Assembly: GCA_937944295.1 (NCBI GenBank)
Contig: CALDZL010000001.1
Coordinates: 1 to 43,666, forward strand
Reading direction: 5' to 3'
DNA length: 43,666 nucleotides
DNA from: an uncultured Sphingorhabdus sp.
GTDB taxonomy: Bacteria > Pseudomonadota > Alphaproteobacteria > Sphingomonadales > Sphingomonadaceae
Each line of letters starts with the position of its first letter. The first letter of the stretch is position 1. A program made the translations under genes and the position numbers. Under the pieces are notes generated by a model that saw only the letters and a program-made list of their open reading frames with translations, was not told the DNA's origin and made no database searches. This document shows, piece after piece, positions 1 through 7,488 of the stretch.

Positions 1-1283
1 AGCTCAAAAACACCGCGATCACAGGACAGATATTTATTGCTGGTGACACGGCTAATGGTTGATTCATGCATATCAATAGCCTCCGCCACTATGCGTAATG
101 TCATCGGTTTGAGGTGCGAAACGCCATAACGAAAGAAACCATCTTGCTGTTTGATAATCTCGCTCACCGTTTTCAATATGGTTTTTTGCCGCTGATCCAT
201 CGCCTTAATAAGCCAATTGGCATCTGCGATACATTCATTCAGCCAAGTCTTAGTCTCTTTATCAGGACCAGCACTGCTCATTTCACTATAATAGCTGCGA
301 TTGACCAATAATCTCGGCAGATTCGCACTGTTAAGCTCAATGCTCCAGCCCTTACCCTTTGCAGTGACAAAAATATCGGGGGTGATGGCAACGCAATCAT
401 CATGCTGAAATTTGCATCCAGGTTTAGGGTCATAATTGCGCAATTCCATGAGCATATCACGCAGATCTTCTTCATCGCATTGGCATATTCGGCGTAATCG
501 GTCAAAGGCACCTTTGCCAACCAGATCAAGGTTATCAATGAGTTTGGCCATGCAAGGATCATAACGATCGGCTTCTTTGGCTTGAATCGCAATACATTCG
601 CTTAAATTCCGTGCGCCAACACCGATGGGATCAAATGTCTGAATCGCTGATAGGATTTGTTCCATATCTTGGATTTCAACACCCATTTGATAGGCCAGTA
701 AGGGCAATTCATATTCCAAATATCCAGTCGCTTCTATTTTATCGATAATTTGTTGGGCTATTAATAAATTTGATCCGTTAAAAGATGCTCCCGCTTGCAT
801 TAACAGATGATCACGTAAGCTTATATCGGGAGCGGCAAAACTATCAAAATCCAGCGCTTCACTGCCTTCAAACGAACCGTTATTATCGGGGCCGCCTGAT
901 AGGTTAAGCCCAGCTTCAGCTGATTGGTTTGTATCCGTGTGGATTTTATCAGCAGCACAATCTTGGTTGACGAGGTCGCTATCGATATTGACATCTAATG
1001 CTTCGCTGCCGTTAAAATCTTGATCGCTAAATACATCATCACTGGCTCTTTCTAAACTGGCTGTGCTGCTTTCAACATCTGATATATCTCTTGCGGGTTT
1101 TTCTTGTACCGATGAGGCAATATTCTCGCTTTCTAAAAGAGGGTTTTTCTCAATTTCTTCGGTAATGAAAGATTCGACCTCTAGGCTGGATAAGGCCAAG
1201 AGTTTGATCGCCTGTTGCAGTTGCGGCGTCATTACTAAAGACTGGCTTTGCCTTAAATCTAAGCGGGGTGAAAGGGCCACCAT
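1..1283 (-). CDS. rpoN: RNA polymerase sigma-54 factor RpoN (3' end outside window)
   Basis: Sigma-54 directs core RNA polymerase to -24/-12 promoters that need an AAA+ activator. Reading the minus strand from the ATG at 1283 gives an uninterrupted frame of 427 codons running off the window start. The N-terminus (MVALSPRLDLRQSQSLVMTP, then QLQQAIKLL) is the classic Gln-rich activator-contact region. Next comes an acidic, low-complexity linker at about residues 60-150, then the core-binding region (ATGYLEYEL, FDPIGVGARNLSECIA). The frame enters the DNA-binding HTH region with KPMTLRIVAEAIDMHESTISR just before the edge. The RpoN box at the C-terminus is not in the window. The gene follows lptB on the same strand, the usual alphaproteobacterial lptA-lptB-rpoN order, with only 27 bases between them. 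The identity is very secure; only the missing tail prevents a statement that the gene is intact. Confidence 0.95.
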   Translation of the reverse strand, partial: MVALSPRLDLRQSQSLVMTPQLQQAIKLLALSSLEVESFITEEIEKNPLLESENIASSVQEKPARDISDVESSTASLERASDDVFSDQDFNGSEALDVNIDSDLVNQDCAADKIHTDTNQSAEAGLNLSGGPDNNGSFEGSEALDFDSFAAPDISLRDHLLMQAGASFNGSNLLIAQQIIDKIEATGYLEYELPLLAYQMGVEIQDMEQILSAIQTFDPIGVGARNLSECIAIQAKEADRYDPCMAKLIDNLDLVGKGAFDRLRRICQCDEEDLRDMLMELRNYDPKPGCKFQHDDCVAITPDIFVTAKGKGWSIELNSANLPRLLVNRSYYSEMSSAGPDKETKTWLNECIADANWLIKAMDQRQKTILKTVSEIIKQQDGFFRYGVSHLKPMTLRIVAEAIDMHESTISRVTSNKYLSCDRGVFE

Positions 1284-1310
1284 ATTATCCTAATATCCAG
1301 ATATTAGCTA

Positions 1311-2102
1311 TCATAACGCAAAACCTTCGCCTAAATATAGCCTGCGAACATTTTCATCCGCTACAAGGTCTTGCGGTGAACCTGAAAATAACACTTGGCC
1401 ATCATAAATGATACAGGCACGGTCTACAATGTCGAGTGTTTCGCGGACATTATGGTCGGTGATAAGCACCCCTATGTCGCGCTGTTTTAATTCTTTGACC
1501 AATTCCCTAATATCGGAAATTGAGATAGGGTCAATGCCAGCAAAAGGCTCGTCTAGGAGCATGATTTTTGGGTCGGCGGCCAAAGCTCGGGCAATTTCAC
1601 AACGACGACGTTCACCACCAGATAAGGCCATGGATGGAGATGTTCGCAAATCGGTTAAACCAAATTCCCCTAATAATTGTTCCAAGCGTTCGGCACGTCT
1701 TGCTTTATCTGGAACGGCCATTTCTAATACCGCTTTGATATTTTGCTCTACCGTCATACCTCGAAAAATAGAGGTTTCTTGCGGTAAATAGCCAAGACCT
1801 AATATAGCGCGTCGGTACATGGGTAATCCAGTAATATCTTCACCTGCCAGCATCACGCGTCCGCTATCAGGTTTTACCAGTCCCATAACCGAATAAAAAC
1901 AGGTGGTTTTACCAGCACCATTGGGACCAAGTAAACCGACGACTTCTCCGCGTGCCACAGATAAGGATACATCCGTAAGAATCGCTCTTTTATCATAGCT
2001 TTTTGCGATTGAAATAACGCCTAAACCATTTGTATCAGCAATATTTTCAGCTAAGTTTTCATCATTATCGATTAAATTGGGTTCTTGCATCTGCAATGAC
2101 AT
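1311..2102 (-). CDS. lptB: LPS export ABC transporter ATP-binding protein LptB
   Basis: LptB is the cytoplasmic ATPase of the LptB2FG extractor that pulls lipopolysaccharide from the inner membrane onto the Lpt bridge. The 263-residue frame has Walker A (GPNGAGKTT, about 59-67), the signature LSGGE (160-164), Walker B with catalytic Glu (IMLLDEPFAGID, about 180-191) and an H-loop His near 217 (ITDHN). LptB-type details such as LGLGYLPQE and SIFRGMTVEQN are present. The first 25 or so residues are an acidic extension beyond the usual start, so a later start cannot be excluded, although the ATG at 2102 is the only clear one. It lies between lptA and rpoN on the same strand. A 161-base spacer separates it from lptA, so it may also have its own promoter. 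Confidence 0.95.
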   Translation of the reverse strand: MSLQMQEPNLIDNDENLAENIADTNGLGVISIAKSYDKRAILTDVSLSVARGEVVGLLGPNGAGKTTCFYSVMGLVKPDSGRVMLAGEDITGLPMYRRAILGLGYLPQETSIFRGMTVEQNIKAVLEMAVPDKARRAERLEQLLGEFGLTDLRTSPSMALSGGERRRCEIARALAADPKIMLLDEPFAGIDPISISDIRELVKELKQRDIGVLITDHNVRETLDIVDRACIIYDGQVLFSGSPQDLVADENVRRLYLGEGFAL

Positions 2103-2263
2103 ATTATCTTCTTTTCAATCTTCTATAGGTTTGAGCATAGAAAAGAATATATAATATTTCCTTAGCAAATACTCATTTGGCAGGCTTTGTGCATGGAAAT
2201 TTTGGCGAATGCAATTATCTTTGTGCGCATTATACGGAAAGATCGACCAATAACATCTTAATA

Positions 2264-2809
2264 TTATGGATTTTGATCGTCGGTCTCATTTACATCAGAA
2301 TTACGCTGTGGAACCGTAAATGTGCCCGTGACACGCCCAGCTTGACCATTGGACTGCGGTGCTGCTTCTACACTGGTGCGGTTTTGGTTCAGATCAATAA
2401 TGATGCGCCCACCGTTTAATGTATTATTACCTTGGGTTACGGATACATTACCGATCAATGTTATCAGATTGCTGTTAAGGTCGTATATGGCAGCATCGCT
2501 CTTTGTGCGCAAATCTGCTTTAGTAATCATTACACTGCCAATCGCATCCAAACGGTTAATATCAATATTACTGGCATTGCTATAGGCAATTGTTAAACGC
2601 TCTGATCGCAGTGTGAGACCCGCTTGCGTTACTATGACCCCTCCTGATAATATACCGCGATCGCTACGATCTTGCAATTCTATGCGGCCAGCATCGAATG
2701 TGACGGGGGCATCACTATTATGGTTTTGGACGATTTGCGCAGGAGCGCTATTATGTAATGATAAAAATGTTACGGTTGTGAGCGCGATAATATACGGTTT
2801 AAAATTCAC
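2264..2809 (-). CDS. lptA: LPS transport periplasmic protein LptA (OstA-like)
   Basis: LptA forms the periplasmic beta-jellyroll bridge between the inner- and outer-membrane Lpt complexes. The 181-residue protein starts with a signal peptide (hydrophobic stretch IIALTTVTFLSL, likely cleavage after SAPAQ). An OstA/LptA fold then shows its usual repeats: VTFDAGRIELQDRSDRGILS, then GVIVTQAGLTLRSERLTIAY, and ITLIGNVSVTQGNNTLNGGR. The C-terminal 30 residues are polar and probably disordered (GTFTVPQRNSDVNETDDQNP). Length matches alphaproteobacterial LptA. It sits 32 bases downstream of lptC and upstream of lptB, the standard order, which supports the call as much as the sequence does. Confidence 0.9.
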   Translation of the reverse strand: MNFKPYIIALTTVTFLSLHNSAPAQIVQNHNSDAPVTFDAGRIELQDRSDRGILSGGVIVTQAGLTLRSERLTIAYSNASNIDINRLDAIGSVMITKADLRTKSDAAIYDLNSNLITLIGNVSVTQGNNTLNGGRIIIDLNQNRTSVEAAPQSNGQAGRVTGTFTVPQRNSDVNETDDQNP

Positions 2810-2841
2810 ATCTTTATCCTAATCAATTGAGTTTATTTAAC

Positions 2842-3558
2842 TTATCGTACATTGGTCGTCAACCGTACGTTACCTTCTAATATAATAGTTCGGCTGTTTA
2901 AATCTCCAGTAACTTTATCGGCGCGATAACTGCCAAATTTTGTGGTTCCAAAGACATTTCCTGAGAGTATTATTTCGCGTGCGCCAAGAGTGCCACTTAA
3001 TTTATTAGCATTGAATGTGCCAAATTCTGTTTTACCTTTTACTTTATCAAAGCTTTCAAAATTTTGATTGCGCAATTGAATTTCAACATTAGAGGCAGTA
3101 AATTCATTGCCCGCTAGCGACTCATATTGCAGGGGGCCATTGACTCGCATTACTTCGCTATCGAGATTATAGCTACCTCGTTTACCCGATAATATTGCTG
3201 GTCCGCTGTTTAAAACAATGCGTCCTACAAAATCTTCCATATCTAATATAGGAACATCGGATGATTTTTGAACTGCGCTTCCAGCTTTCAAGGAAAAAGG
3301 GCGTCCTTTTCGATCATGACCACGGTATAGAGCATCAGTAACTTTCAATCTTTCTGGTGCTATGCCAACATTTTCCTTGTCCAATACAAAACTAAACTCA
3401 TCATTTACAGTAAGCGGTGTTAAAATTAAAAATGTTATAAGCGCAACTATGATTACAGGAAATATGATGCGTATGGCCTTTATCAGATAATCAATTGTGC
3501 TATTGGGCAGCATTGATTTTTGTAGTTTGGTTAAATTTTCATAATGGTGCTGTTGCAT
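2842..3558 (-). CDS. lptC: LPS export protein LptC
   Basis: LptC is the single-pass inner-membrane protein that receives LPS from LptB2FG and hands it to LptA. The 238-residue frame has a short cytoplasmic N-terminus, one membrane helix at about residues 29-48 (IIFPVIIVALITFLILTPLT) and a periplasmic beta-rich domain. That domain has repeating motifs typical of the family (GSYNLDSEVMRVNGPLQYES, then ASNVEIQLRNQ and GNVRLTTNVR). LptC sequences are poorly conserved, so the call rests on architecture plus position between rnd and lptA. The start ATG at 3558 lies 43 bases after the end of rnd, consistent with cotranscription. Confidence 0.88.
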   Translation of the reverse strand: MQQHHYENLTKLQKSMLPNSTIDYLIKAIRIIFPVIIVALITFLILTPLTVNDEFSFVLDKENVGIAPERLKVTDALYRGHDRKGRPFSLKAGSAVQKSSDVPILDMEDFVGRIVLNSGPAILSGKRGSYNLDSEVMRVNGPLQYESLAGNEFTASNVEIQLRNQNFESFDKVKGKTEFGTFNANKLSGTLGAREIILSGNVFGTTKFGSYRADKVTGDLNSRTIILEGNVRLTTNVR

Positions 3559-3601
3559 GATTTATACCATGTGCTTGAATGCGGAATTGGTGATGAACAT
3601 A

Positions 3602-4222
3602 TTATGAGGTATGAGAAAAAATATCATGTTCGTCCCAACCCATTAGGTCGAGTCTGGCCCGATCAGGTAGAAAATCAAAGCAGGCTTGCGCAATATCCGT
3701 GCGCCCCTCTCGCTCTAACTTTTCAATGAATAATTGATGTAATCTGTGTAAATAACGAACATCGCTGGCCGCATATTCTTGTTGTGCGATTGAGAGTTTC
3801 GCAGCGCCCCAATCGCTCGATTGTTGTTGTTTGGAAATCTCTGTACTAAGCATCTCGCGAACCAATTCTTTTAAGCCATGGCGATCAGTATAAGTGCGGG
3901 TTAATTTGGAGGCAATTTTTGTGCAAAATATGGGGGCAGCCATCACACCCATATAATGTTCGATAGCAGCTAGATCAAATCGTGCAAAATGATAAAGTTT
4001 AATACGATTGGGGTCGGCCAATATAGAACGTAAATTTGGAGCTGCATAATCGCTATCTACTGCGAATTTTACAAGATGTTCATCGCCATTACCATCTGAA
4101 ATTTGTAGCAAGCAGAGACGATCTCTAGGCGTGATGAGTCCCATTGTTTCGGTATCTACAGCAACGGGGCCGTCGGCCATTACATCTTGCGGTAAATCTT
4201 CATGGTGGAGGTAAATGGCCAT
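3602..4222 (-). CDS. rnd: Ribonuclease D, short form (DEDDy 3'-5' exonuclease)
   Basis: This is a 3'-5' exoribonuclease of the DEDDy family that trims the 3' ends of tRNA precursors and other stable RNAs. The 206-residue protein has motif Exo I (VDTETMG, Asp23 and Glu25), Exo II (FARFDLAAI, Asp83) and Exo III (YAASD, Tyr150 and Asp154), so the four acidic catalytic residues are present. It ends soon after the exonuclease domain and lacks the HRDC domains of E. coli RNase D. This single-domain form is what alphaproteobacteria normally encode, and it is typically found just upstream of the lptC-lptA-lptB genes, as here. The start at 4222 (MAIYLHHEDLP) is the only good one. Confidence 0.93.
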   Translation of the reverse strand: MAIYLHHEDLPQDVMADGPVAVDTETMGLITPRDRLCLLQISDGNGDEHLVKFAVDSDYAAPNLRSILADPNRIKLYHFARFDLAAIEHYMGVMAAPIFCTKIASKLTRTYTDRHGLKELVREMLSTEISKQQQSSDWGAAKLSIAQQEYAASDVRYLHRLHQLFIEKLEREGRTDIAQACFDFLPDRARLDLMGWDEHDIFSHTS

Positions 4223-4548
4223 AATAAATTTCTCTCATAAATTGAAATAATATGGCTTGAGCGCTTGGCCACACTGAGCCTATGCGTTTACACCATTGTG
4301 CGTTTTACCCATGCCCTAGCTTTACTTACAAGGCAAGTCAGAGCGTGTTTGAACGTGATCAAAAAATAGTTTGCAACAAAATGGTCGGCACAATAGTGGC
4401 TAATTTAATTTTACGGATGAGAAATATTATAAATTGCTATGACTTTTCTATAAAATTTGTTATATATAGTAGTTCAAAGGCAAAAGGGCCATTGATAATC
4501 TTTGCGAAATAGTCCCATTCGCATCTGATTTCTGATTATTCGGACAGC
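4223..4548. other. Intergenic region upstream of the cold-shock gene
   Basis: This 326-base AT-rich gap separates divergent rnd and the double cold-shock-domain gene. An open frame of 76 codons at 4282-4512 does not look like a protein and is not called. A short inverted repeat, TGCGAA at 4503-4508 and TTCGCA at 4518-4523 with a 9-base loop, lies about 25 bases before the coding start and would fall in the 5' untranslated leader. Long structured leaders are known for cspA-type mRNAs, so a temperature-responsive leader is possible but is only inference here. Confidence 0.4.
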
Positions 4549-5280
4549 ATGAGGTTTACACAAACGAAAATGGGTTTTGATCGCAAACGGCGCGGACGTG
4601 GCCGGGATAAAAGAGACACTTTTGGTGATGAAAGCTATGATGGGTATCGCGATGCACCATCATATGATTCCGGTTCAAATAACAGCAGGCATCCAAGTTT
4701 TGATAGAGACAGTGCCGATAATTCACGTGGTGGTTATTCTTCTTCTAGGTCTTCTGGTGGCGGAATGCCAGCTCAGGTTGTTGGCTCTGGAAAAGGAACA
4801 GTAAAATTCTTTAACGCCAGCAAAGGCTTTGGTTTTGTTGCTTGCGAAGATCGTGCAGATGATGTTTTCGTGCATATTAGCGCGGTTGAGCAAGCTGGTC
4901 TCGAAGGGCTGGGTGAAGGTCAAGAATTAGAGTTCACCCTTGTTGACCGTGGAGGAAAAATATCGGCAAGTGATCTTGTGATCATTGGGGATATAATTCC
5001 ATTTTCAGCCACAACTAAATCGCGCACTGATGCACCAACGGGTGGTGGACAGCGGCAGCTCACGGGTGAGAATGCGACAGGTTCCGTTAAATTTTTTAAC
5101 AGCACAAAAGGTTTTGGTTTTGTTGCGCGTGATGATGGCGAATCAGATGTATTTGTTCATATATCTTCGCTTGAAAAATCAGGTATTCCTTCCATTAATG
5201 AAGGCGACAGATTAAAATTTGATATTGAAATTGATCGCAGGGGCAAATTTTCAGCCGTTAATTTATCTTTACTAGCTTAA
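4549..5280 (+). CDS. Protein with two cold-shock domains
   Basis: Cold-shock domains are small OB folds that bind single-stranded RNA or DNA through RNP1 and RNP2 motifs and act as RNA chaperones. This protein carries two: residues about 83-145 ([19 protein letters not shown], then [14 protein letters not shown]) and about 178-241 ([19 protein letters not shown], then [14 protein letters not shown]). Both keep the aromatic RNP1 (KGFGFV) and RNP2 (VFVHIS) residues. Residues 8-75 form a basic then Ser/Gly/Arg-rich disordered tail ([25 protein letters not shown]). The start is uncertain: ATG 4549 gives 243 residues, while ATG 4570 gives [15 protein letters not shown], which resembles the usual start in sphingomonads as I recall it; neither has a strong Shine-Dalgarno. 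It is followed by a strong terminator shared with dps. Confidence 0.92.
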   Translation: MRFTQTKMGFDRKRRGRGRDKRDTFGDESYDGYRDAPSYDSGSNNSRHPSFDRDSADNSRGGYSSSRSSGGGMPAQVVGSGKGTVKFFNASKGFGFVACEDRADDVFVHISAVEQAGLEGLGEGQELEFTLVDRGGKISASDLVIIGDIIPFSATTKSRTDAPTGGGQRQLTGENATGSVKFFNSTKGFGFVARDDGESDVFVHISSLEKSGIPSINEGDRLKFDIEIDRRGKFSAVNLSLLA

Positions 5281-5299
5281 TTTTTATGGATTATGCTCT

Positions 5300-5330
5300 T
5301 AAAAAGGGAGCGTAATAGCCCCCTTTTTTG
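5300..5330. terminator. Bidirectional rho-independent terminator
   Basis: The sequence AAAAAGGG-A-GC-gtaata-GC-C-CCCTTTTTT forms a stem of ten base pairs interrupted by a single A/C mismatch, with a 6-base loop and T-runs on both strands. It lies between the convergent cold-shock-domain gene (plus) and dps (minus) and should terminate both. Confidence 0.85.
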
Positions 5331-5348
5331 TGTCTGCAAACTCTGTGT

Positions 5349-5810
5349 TTAAGATGCAGATTGCATTAAAAACCATATGCGTTGCTCAGCTTGGTCAGTC
5401 CAATCATCGGCGATACCATCGGTGGCATTATCACCTGCCTTTGCCGCAAATTCTTTTACTTCGCGAATTTTATGGACCAATTTTTTATTATCATCAGCTA
5501 ATATTTTCAACATATCTTGCGCATCAATATCAAGATTATCTTGATCAACAATGCTCTGTTGTGCAGCAATGCTAGTGATGGATGTTAGTGATGCATGGCC
5601 ATTTTTACGCACGCGCTCTGCTATTAAATCTGTAATAGCCAAAATCTCTGCTGCTTGATCGTCAAATAGTAAATGATAATCTCTAAAATGTGGGCCGCCT
5701 ACATGCCAATGAAAATTTTTTGTTTTTATAAATAGTGCATAGCAATCGGCGAGTAAGCCATTGAGGCTTTTTGCTAGGGCAGTTTTGCTATTATTACCAG
5801 TTTGTACCAT
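5349..5810 (-). CDS. dps: Dps-family DNA-binding ferritin-like protein
   Basis: Dps forms a dodecameric shell that oxidises and stores iron using peroxide, and in many species coats DNA in stationary phase. The 153-residue frame matches the family length. The inter-subunit ferroxidase ligands are in place with the E. coli spacing: His34 (NFHWHV), His46 (DYHLLF), Asp50, Asp61 and Glu65 (TDLIAERV). The N-terminus (MVQTGNNSKTALAKSLNGLL) is short with only a few basic residues, so DNA binding by a Lys-rich tail is not obvious. It appears monocistronic, with its own promoter region in the 133-base gap upstream and the shared terminator at 5300-5330 downstream. Confidence 0.93.
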   Translation of the reverse strand: MVQTGNNSKTALAKSLNGLLADCYALFIKTKNFHWHVGGPHFRDYHLLFDDQAAEILAITDLIAERVRKNGHASLTSITSIAAQQSIVDQDNLDIDAQDMLKILADDNKKLVHKIREVKEFAAKAGDNATDGIADDWTDQAEQRIWFLMQSAS

Positions 5811-5943
5811 GGTTGCTATTCCTAATTATTATAATGAGATACTAAGCTACTTGATACATTAGGATAATCAAGCTGATATTATAAGCTAATTCTCAAGCTC
5901 TATCTAATCGGTTCAATCGATCAGTACGATATTTTAACATTAT

Positions 5944-6513
5944 TTATTCGATAATATGATAGGCTTGCATCGCCATGACGATGCCCCAAAAAATGATAAA
6001 AATACCGCCAATTCTTCGGATGATTTTTAAAGGAATAATATTAGATAATTCTTCTTTGAATATTATTGCAGGGATATCAGCAATCATAATGCCAATCACG
6101 GCTCCAAAAAATGTAAATATCCAATGATCTGCCTGCGCTGCATTGGCACCAATGATAAATTGGCTTTTGTCACCAATTTGTAGGATAAATAGCCCCAAAA
6201 AACTAGTGGCGAAAGCACCAATATTCCAATTTTCTAACAGATCAAGTGGACGATACCATAATAGCATTCCTATGCCACCCGTTACATAAGCAATAGCAGC
6301 AAAAAGTTTCAAAGCATCCATATTGATCCAGCCCTTAACTTCTGACCCTAAATAGGCTGATAGGGCACAATTAATAAGTGTAGCGAATAATAAACCCGTG
6401 ATAATGATTTTATCATTTTTGAATCGCATCGCCAATACTGCCGATAGTAACTGGGGGCGATCCCCCATCTCGACGATTGCAACGACCAATAATGTAATCA
6501 GAAAACTGTCCAT
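5944..6513 (-). CDS. GDT1/TMEM165 (UPF0016) family cation transporter
   Basis: UPF0016 proteins are six-helix inner-membrane transporters with two inverted repeats, each with an E-x-G-D-[KR]-[ST] motif. Characterised members move Mn2+ or Ca2+ (MneA in Vibrio, Gdt1 in yeast). This 189-residue protein has the expected length and hydrophobic pattern. Motif one is EMGDRPQ at 15-21, with Pro where Ser/Thr is usual. Motif two is QIGDKSQ at 112-118, with Gln where Glu is usual. The Asp and the basic residue are kept in both. The changes may alter ion choice; the family assignment is firm but the substrate is not. The only near neighbour is dps, 133 bases downstream, and no operon is evident. Confidence 0.85.
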   Translation of the reverse strand: MDSFLITLLVVAIVEMGDRPQLLSAVLAMRFKNDKIIITGLLFATLINCALSAYLGSEVKGWINMDALKLFAAIAYVTGGIGMLLWYRPLDLLENWNIGAFATSFLGLFILQIGDKSQFIIGANAAQADHWIFTFFGAVIGIMIADIPAIIFKEELSNIIPLKIIRRIGGIFIIFWGIVMAMQAYHIIE

Positions 6514-6558
6514 GATTATGTTATATTGTAGTTATAGTTAGCATTATAGATAGCCATA

Positions 6559-6894
6559 TTAATGCGCGATACGAATCGCAACGGATGCCAATAAAGACTG
6601 AACCACTTCGCTATTGTCTGATGAACAACCAATAGCATCATTTAATATTCCTAGAAAATTTGCAATTACAGACTTGCTCTCACCATATTTAATCGCATTG
6701 TGTAGTGCTGCTTCAAAAGCAGAGGCAATTTCTGCGACGGCAACAAAGTCATGCGCTATGGCTGTGGTACGAATATTATCAAGCCGCATTAAAAATTGCA
6801 TTGGGTTGCTCTCGAATGATGTGATCTTTAGACTATCATAAATATCAGAAAGCTGCGCACGAGCGAGTAAAAATTGATCATGGTCTAAATTCAT
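6559..6894 (-). CDS. Conserved-looking hypothetical helical protein
   Basis: I do not recognise a named family. The 111-residue protein is predicted all-helical and soluble, with repeated helical segments (LSDIYDSLKI, TAIAHDFVAVAEIASAFEAALHN split by a His-Asp, ANFLGILNDAIGC). The size and the amphipathic helices around an AHDF motif recall histidine-phosphotransfer (HPt) bundles, but the HPt signature HxxKG is absent, so a phosphorelay role is not claimed. There is no signal peptide or membrane helix. It lies 45 bases upstream of the GDT1-type transporter on the same strand, so the two could be cotranscribed. Base composition resembles its neighbours. Confidence 0.6.
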   Translation of the reverse strand: MNLDHDQFLLARAQLSDIYDSLKITSFESNPMQFLMRLDNIRTTAIAHDFVAVAEIASAFEAALHNAIKYGESKSVIANFLGILNDAIGCSSDNSEVVQSLLASVAIRIAH

Positions 6895-7184
6895 TCTCGC
6901 CTCGCATCTTAAAACATTATCATCGATAGAATCATAAATTTTGACGATGTGTGGCCATCAATTGGACGCTTTCATCTTCAAAGATTATAATCACTATCGT
7001 CGATCATGGTTAAAATGAGGTAAAGAGTGATAATATTGATACTTAGCCTATGAGATTTTTATGGTGGACATCATCCAAAGGTTTAACTTTAAGGGCTTGA
7101 CTTTCATCAGTAGGCGCGGCAATGAGCGCTGCATCAAGGCGGCCATGTATAGCCGCCTTCTCTATTTTCAAGAAGGAACGGGCC
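6895..7184. other. Intergenic region upstream of rpmG
   Basis: A 290-base gap lies between a divergent hypothetical gene and rpmG. A TTGACT at 7097-7102 could be a -35 element for rpmG, though no good -10 is seen downstream. The minus-strand open frame at 7043-7234 is the shadow of rpmG and its leader. The only clear structure is the hairpin at 7136-7159, listed separately. Confidence 0.35.
7136..7159 (+). promoter_or_regulatory. Perfect hairpin in the rpmG leader
   Basis: AAGGCGGC (7136-7143) pairs perfectly with GCCGCCTT (7152-7159) around an 8-base loop. It ends about 10 bases before the Shine-Dalgarno AAGGA at 7173-7177 of rpmG. It is not followed by a T-run, so it is not a standard terminator. 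A translational control element or a 5'-end stabilising stem is possible but is inference. Confidence 0.45.
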
Positions 7185-7352
7185 ATGGCGAAACCAGCCA
7201 ATGTCAAAATTAAATTGCTTAGCACTGCTGACACTGGGTTTTTCTATGTTACCAAGAAAAACCCGCGTAACATCACCGAAAAAATGGTGATGCGTAAATA
7301 TGATCCCGTTGTGCGCAAACATGTGGAATTTAAAGAAGCTAAAATAAAATAA
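7185..7352 (+). CDS. rpmG: 50S ribosomal protein L33
   Basis: L33 is a small protein of the large ribosomal subunit near the E-site tRNA. The 55-residue frame [20 protein letters not shown]... contains the family core ([31 protein letters not shown]). It is the Zn-independent form: the CxxC pairs of zinc-binding L33 are missing, as usual in proteobacteria. The frame is open further upstream, but ATG 7185 is chosen because the protein begins there in the family and because AAGGA (7173-7177) is well placed. It is monocistronic, with a terminator just downstream. Confidence 0.97.
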   Translation: MAKPANVKIKLLSTADTGFFYVTKKNPRNITEKMVMRKYDPVVRKHVEFKEAKIK

Positions 7353-7414
7353 GTTCAACAATCACAAATTGGGTGCTAAAGGGCTTTATAACCCTGATAG
7401 TTAAACAATATAGA

Positions 7415-7442
7415 GACCGCACATATTTATGGGCGGTTTTTT
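7415..7442 (+). terminator. Rho-independent terminator of rpmG
   Basis: ACCGC at 7416-7420 pairs with GCGGT at 7433-7437 and is followed directly by a run of T. It lies 63 bases after the rpmG stop. Confidence 0.75.
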
Positions 7443-7488
7443 CGTATCCGATACTTTCTACTTATTTGACCCAATGGTGATAACTTCA

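Noticed and set aside
278-592. 104-codon minus-strand frame inside rpoN
   Set aside because: The sigma-54 reading frame in another phase accounts for this stretch fully and has family motifs.
4282-4512. 76-codon open frame upstream of the cold-shock gene
   Set aside because: Sequence looks non-coding (no compositional periodicity, no ribosome-binding site, Cys- and Phe-rich) and it lies in a promoter/leader region.
6559-6894. Histidine phosphotransferase (HPt) protein
   Set aside because: Helical size fits but the HxxKG phospho-acceptor motif is missing, so it is left as hypothetical.
7043-7234. 63-codon minus-strand frame opposite rpmG
   Set aside because: It overlaps the start of rpmG and its leader and has no family features; a shadow of the L33 gene.
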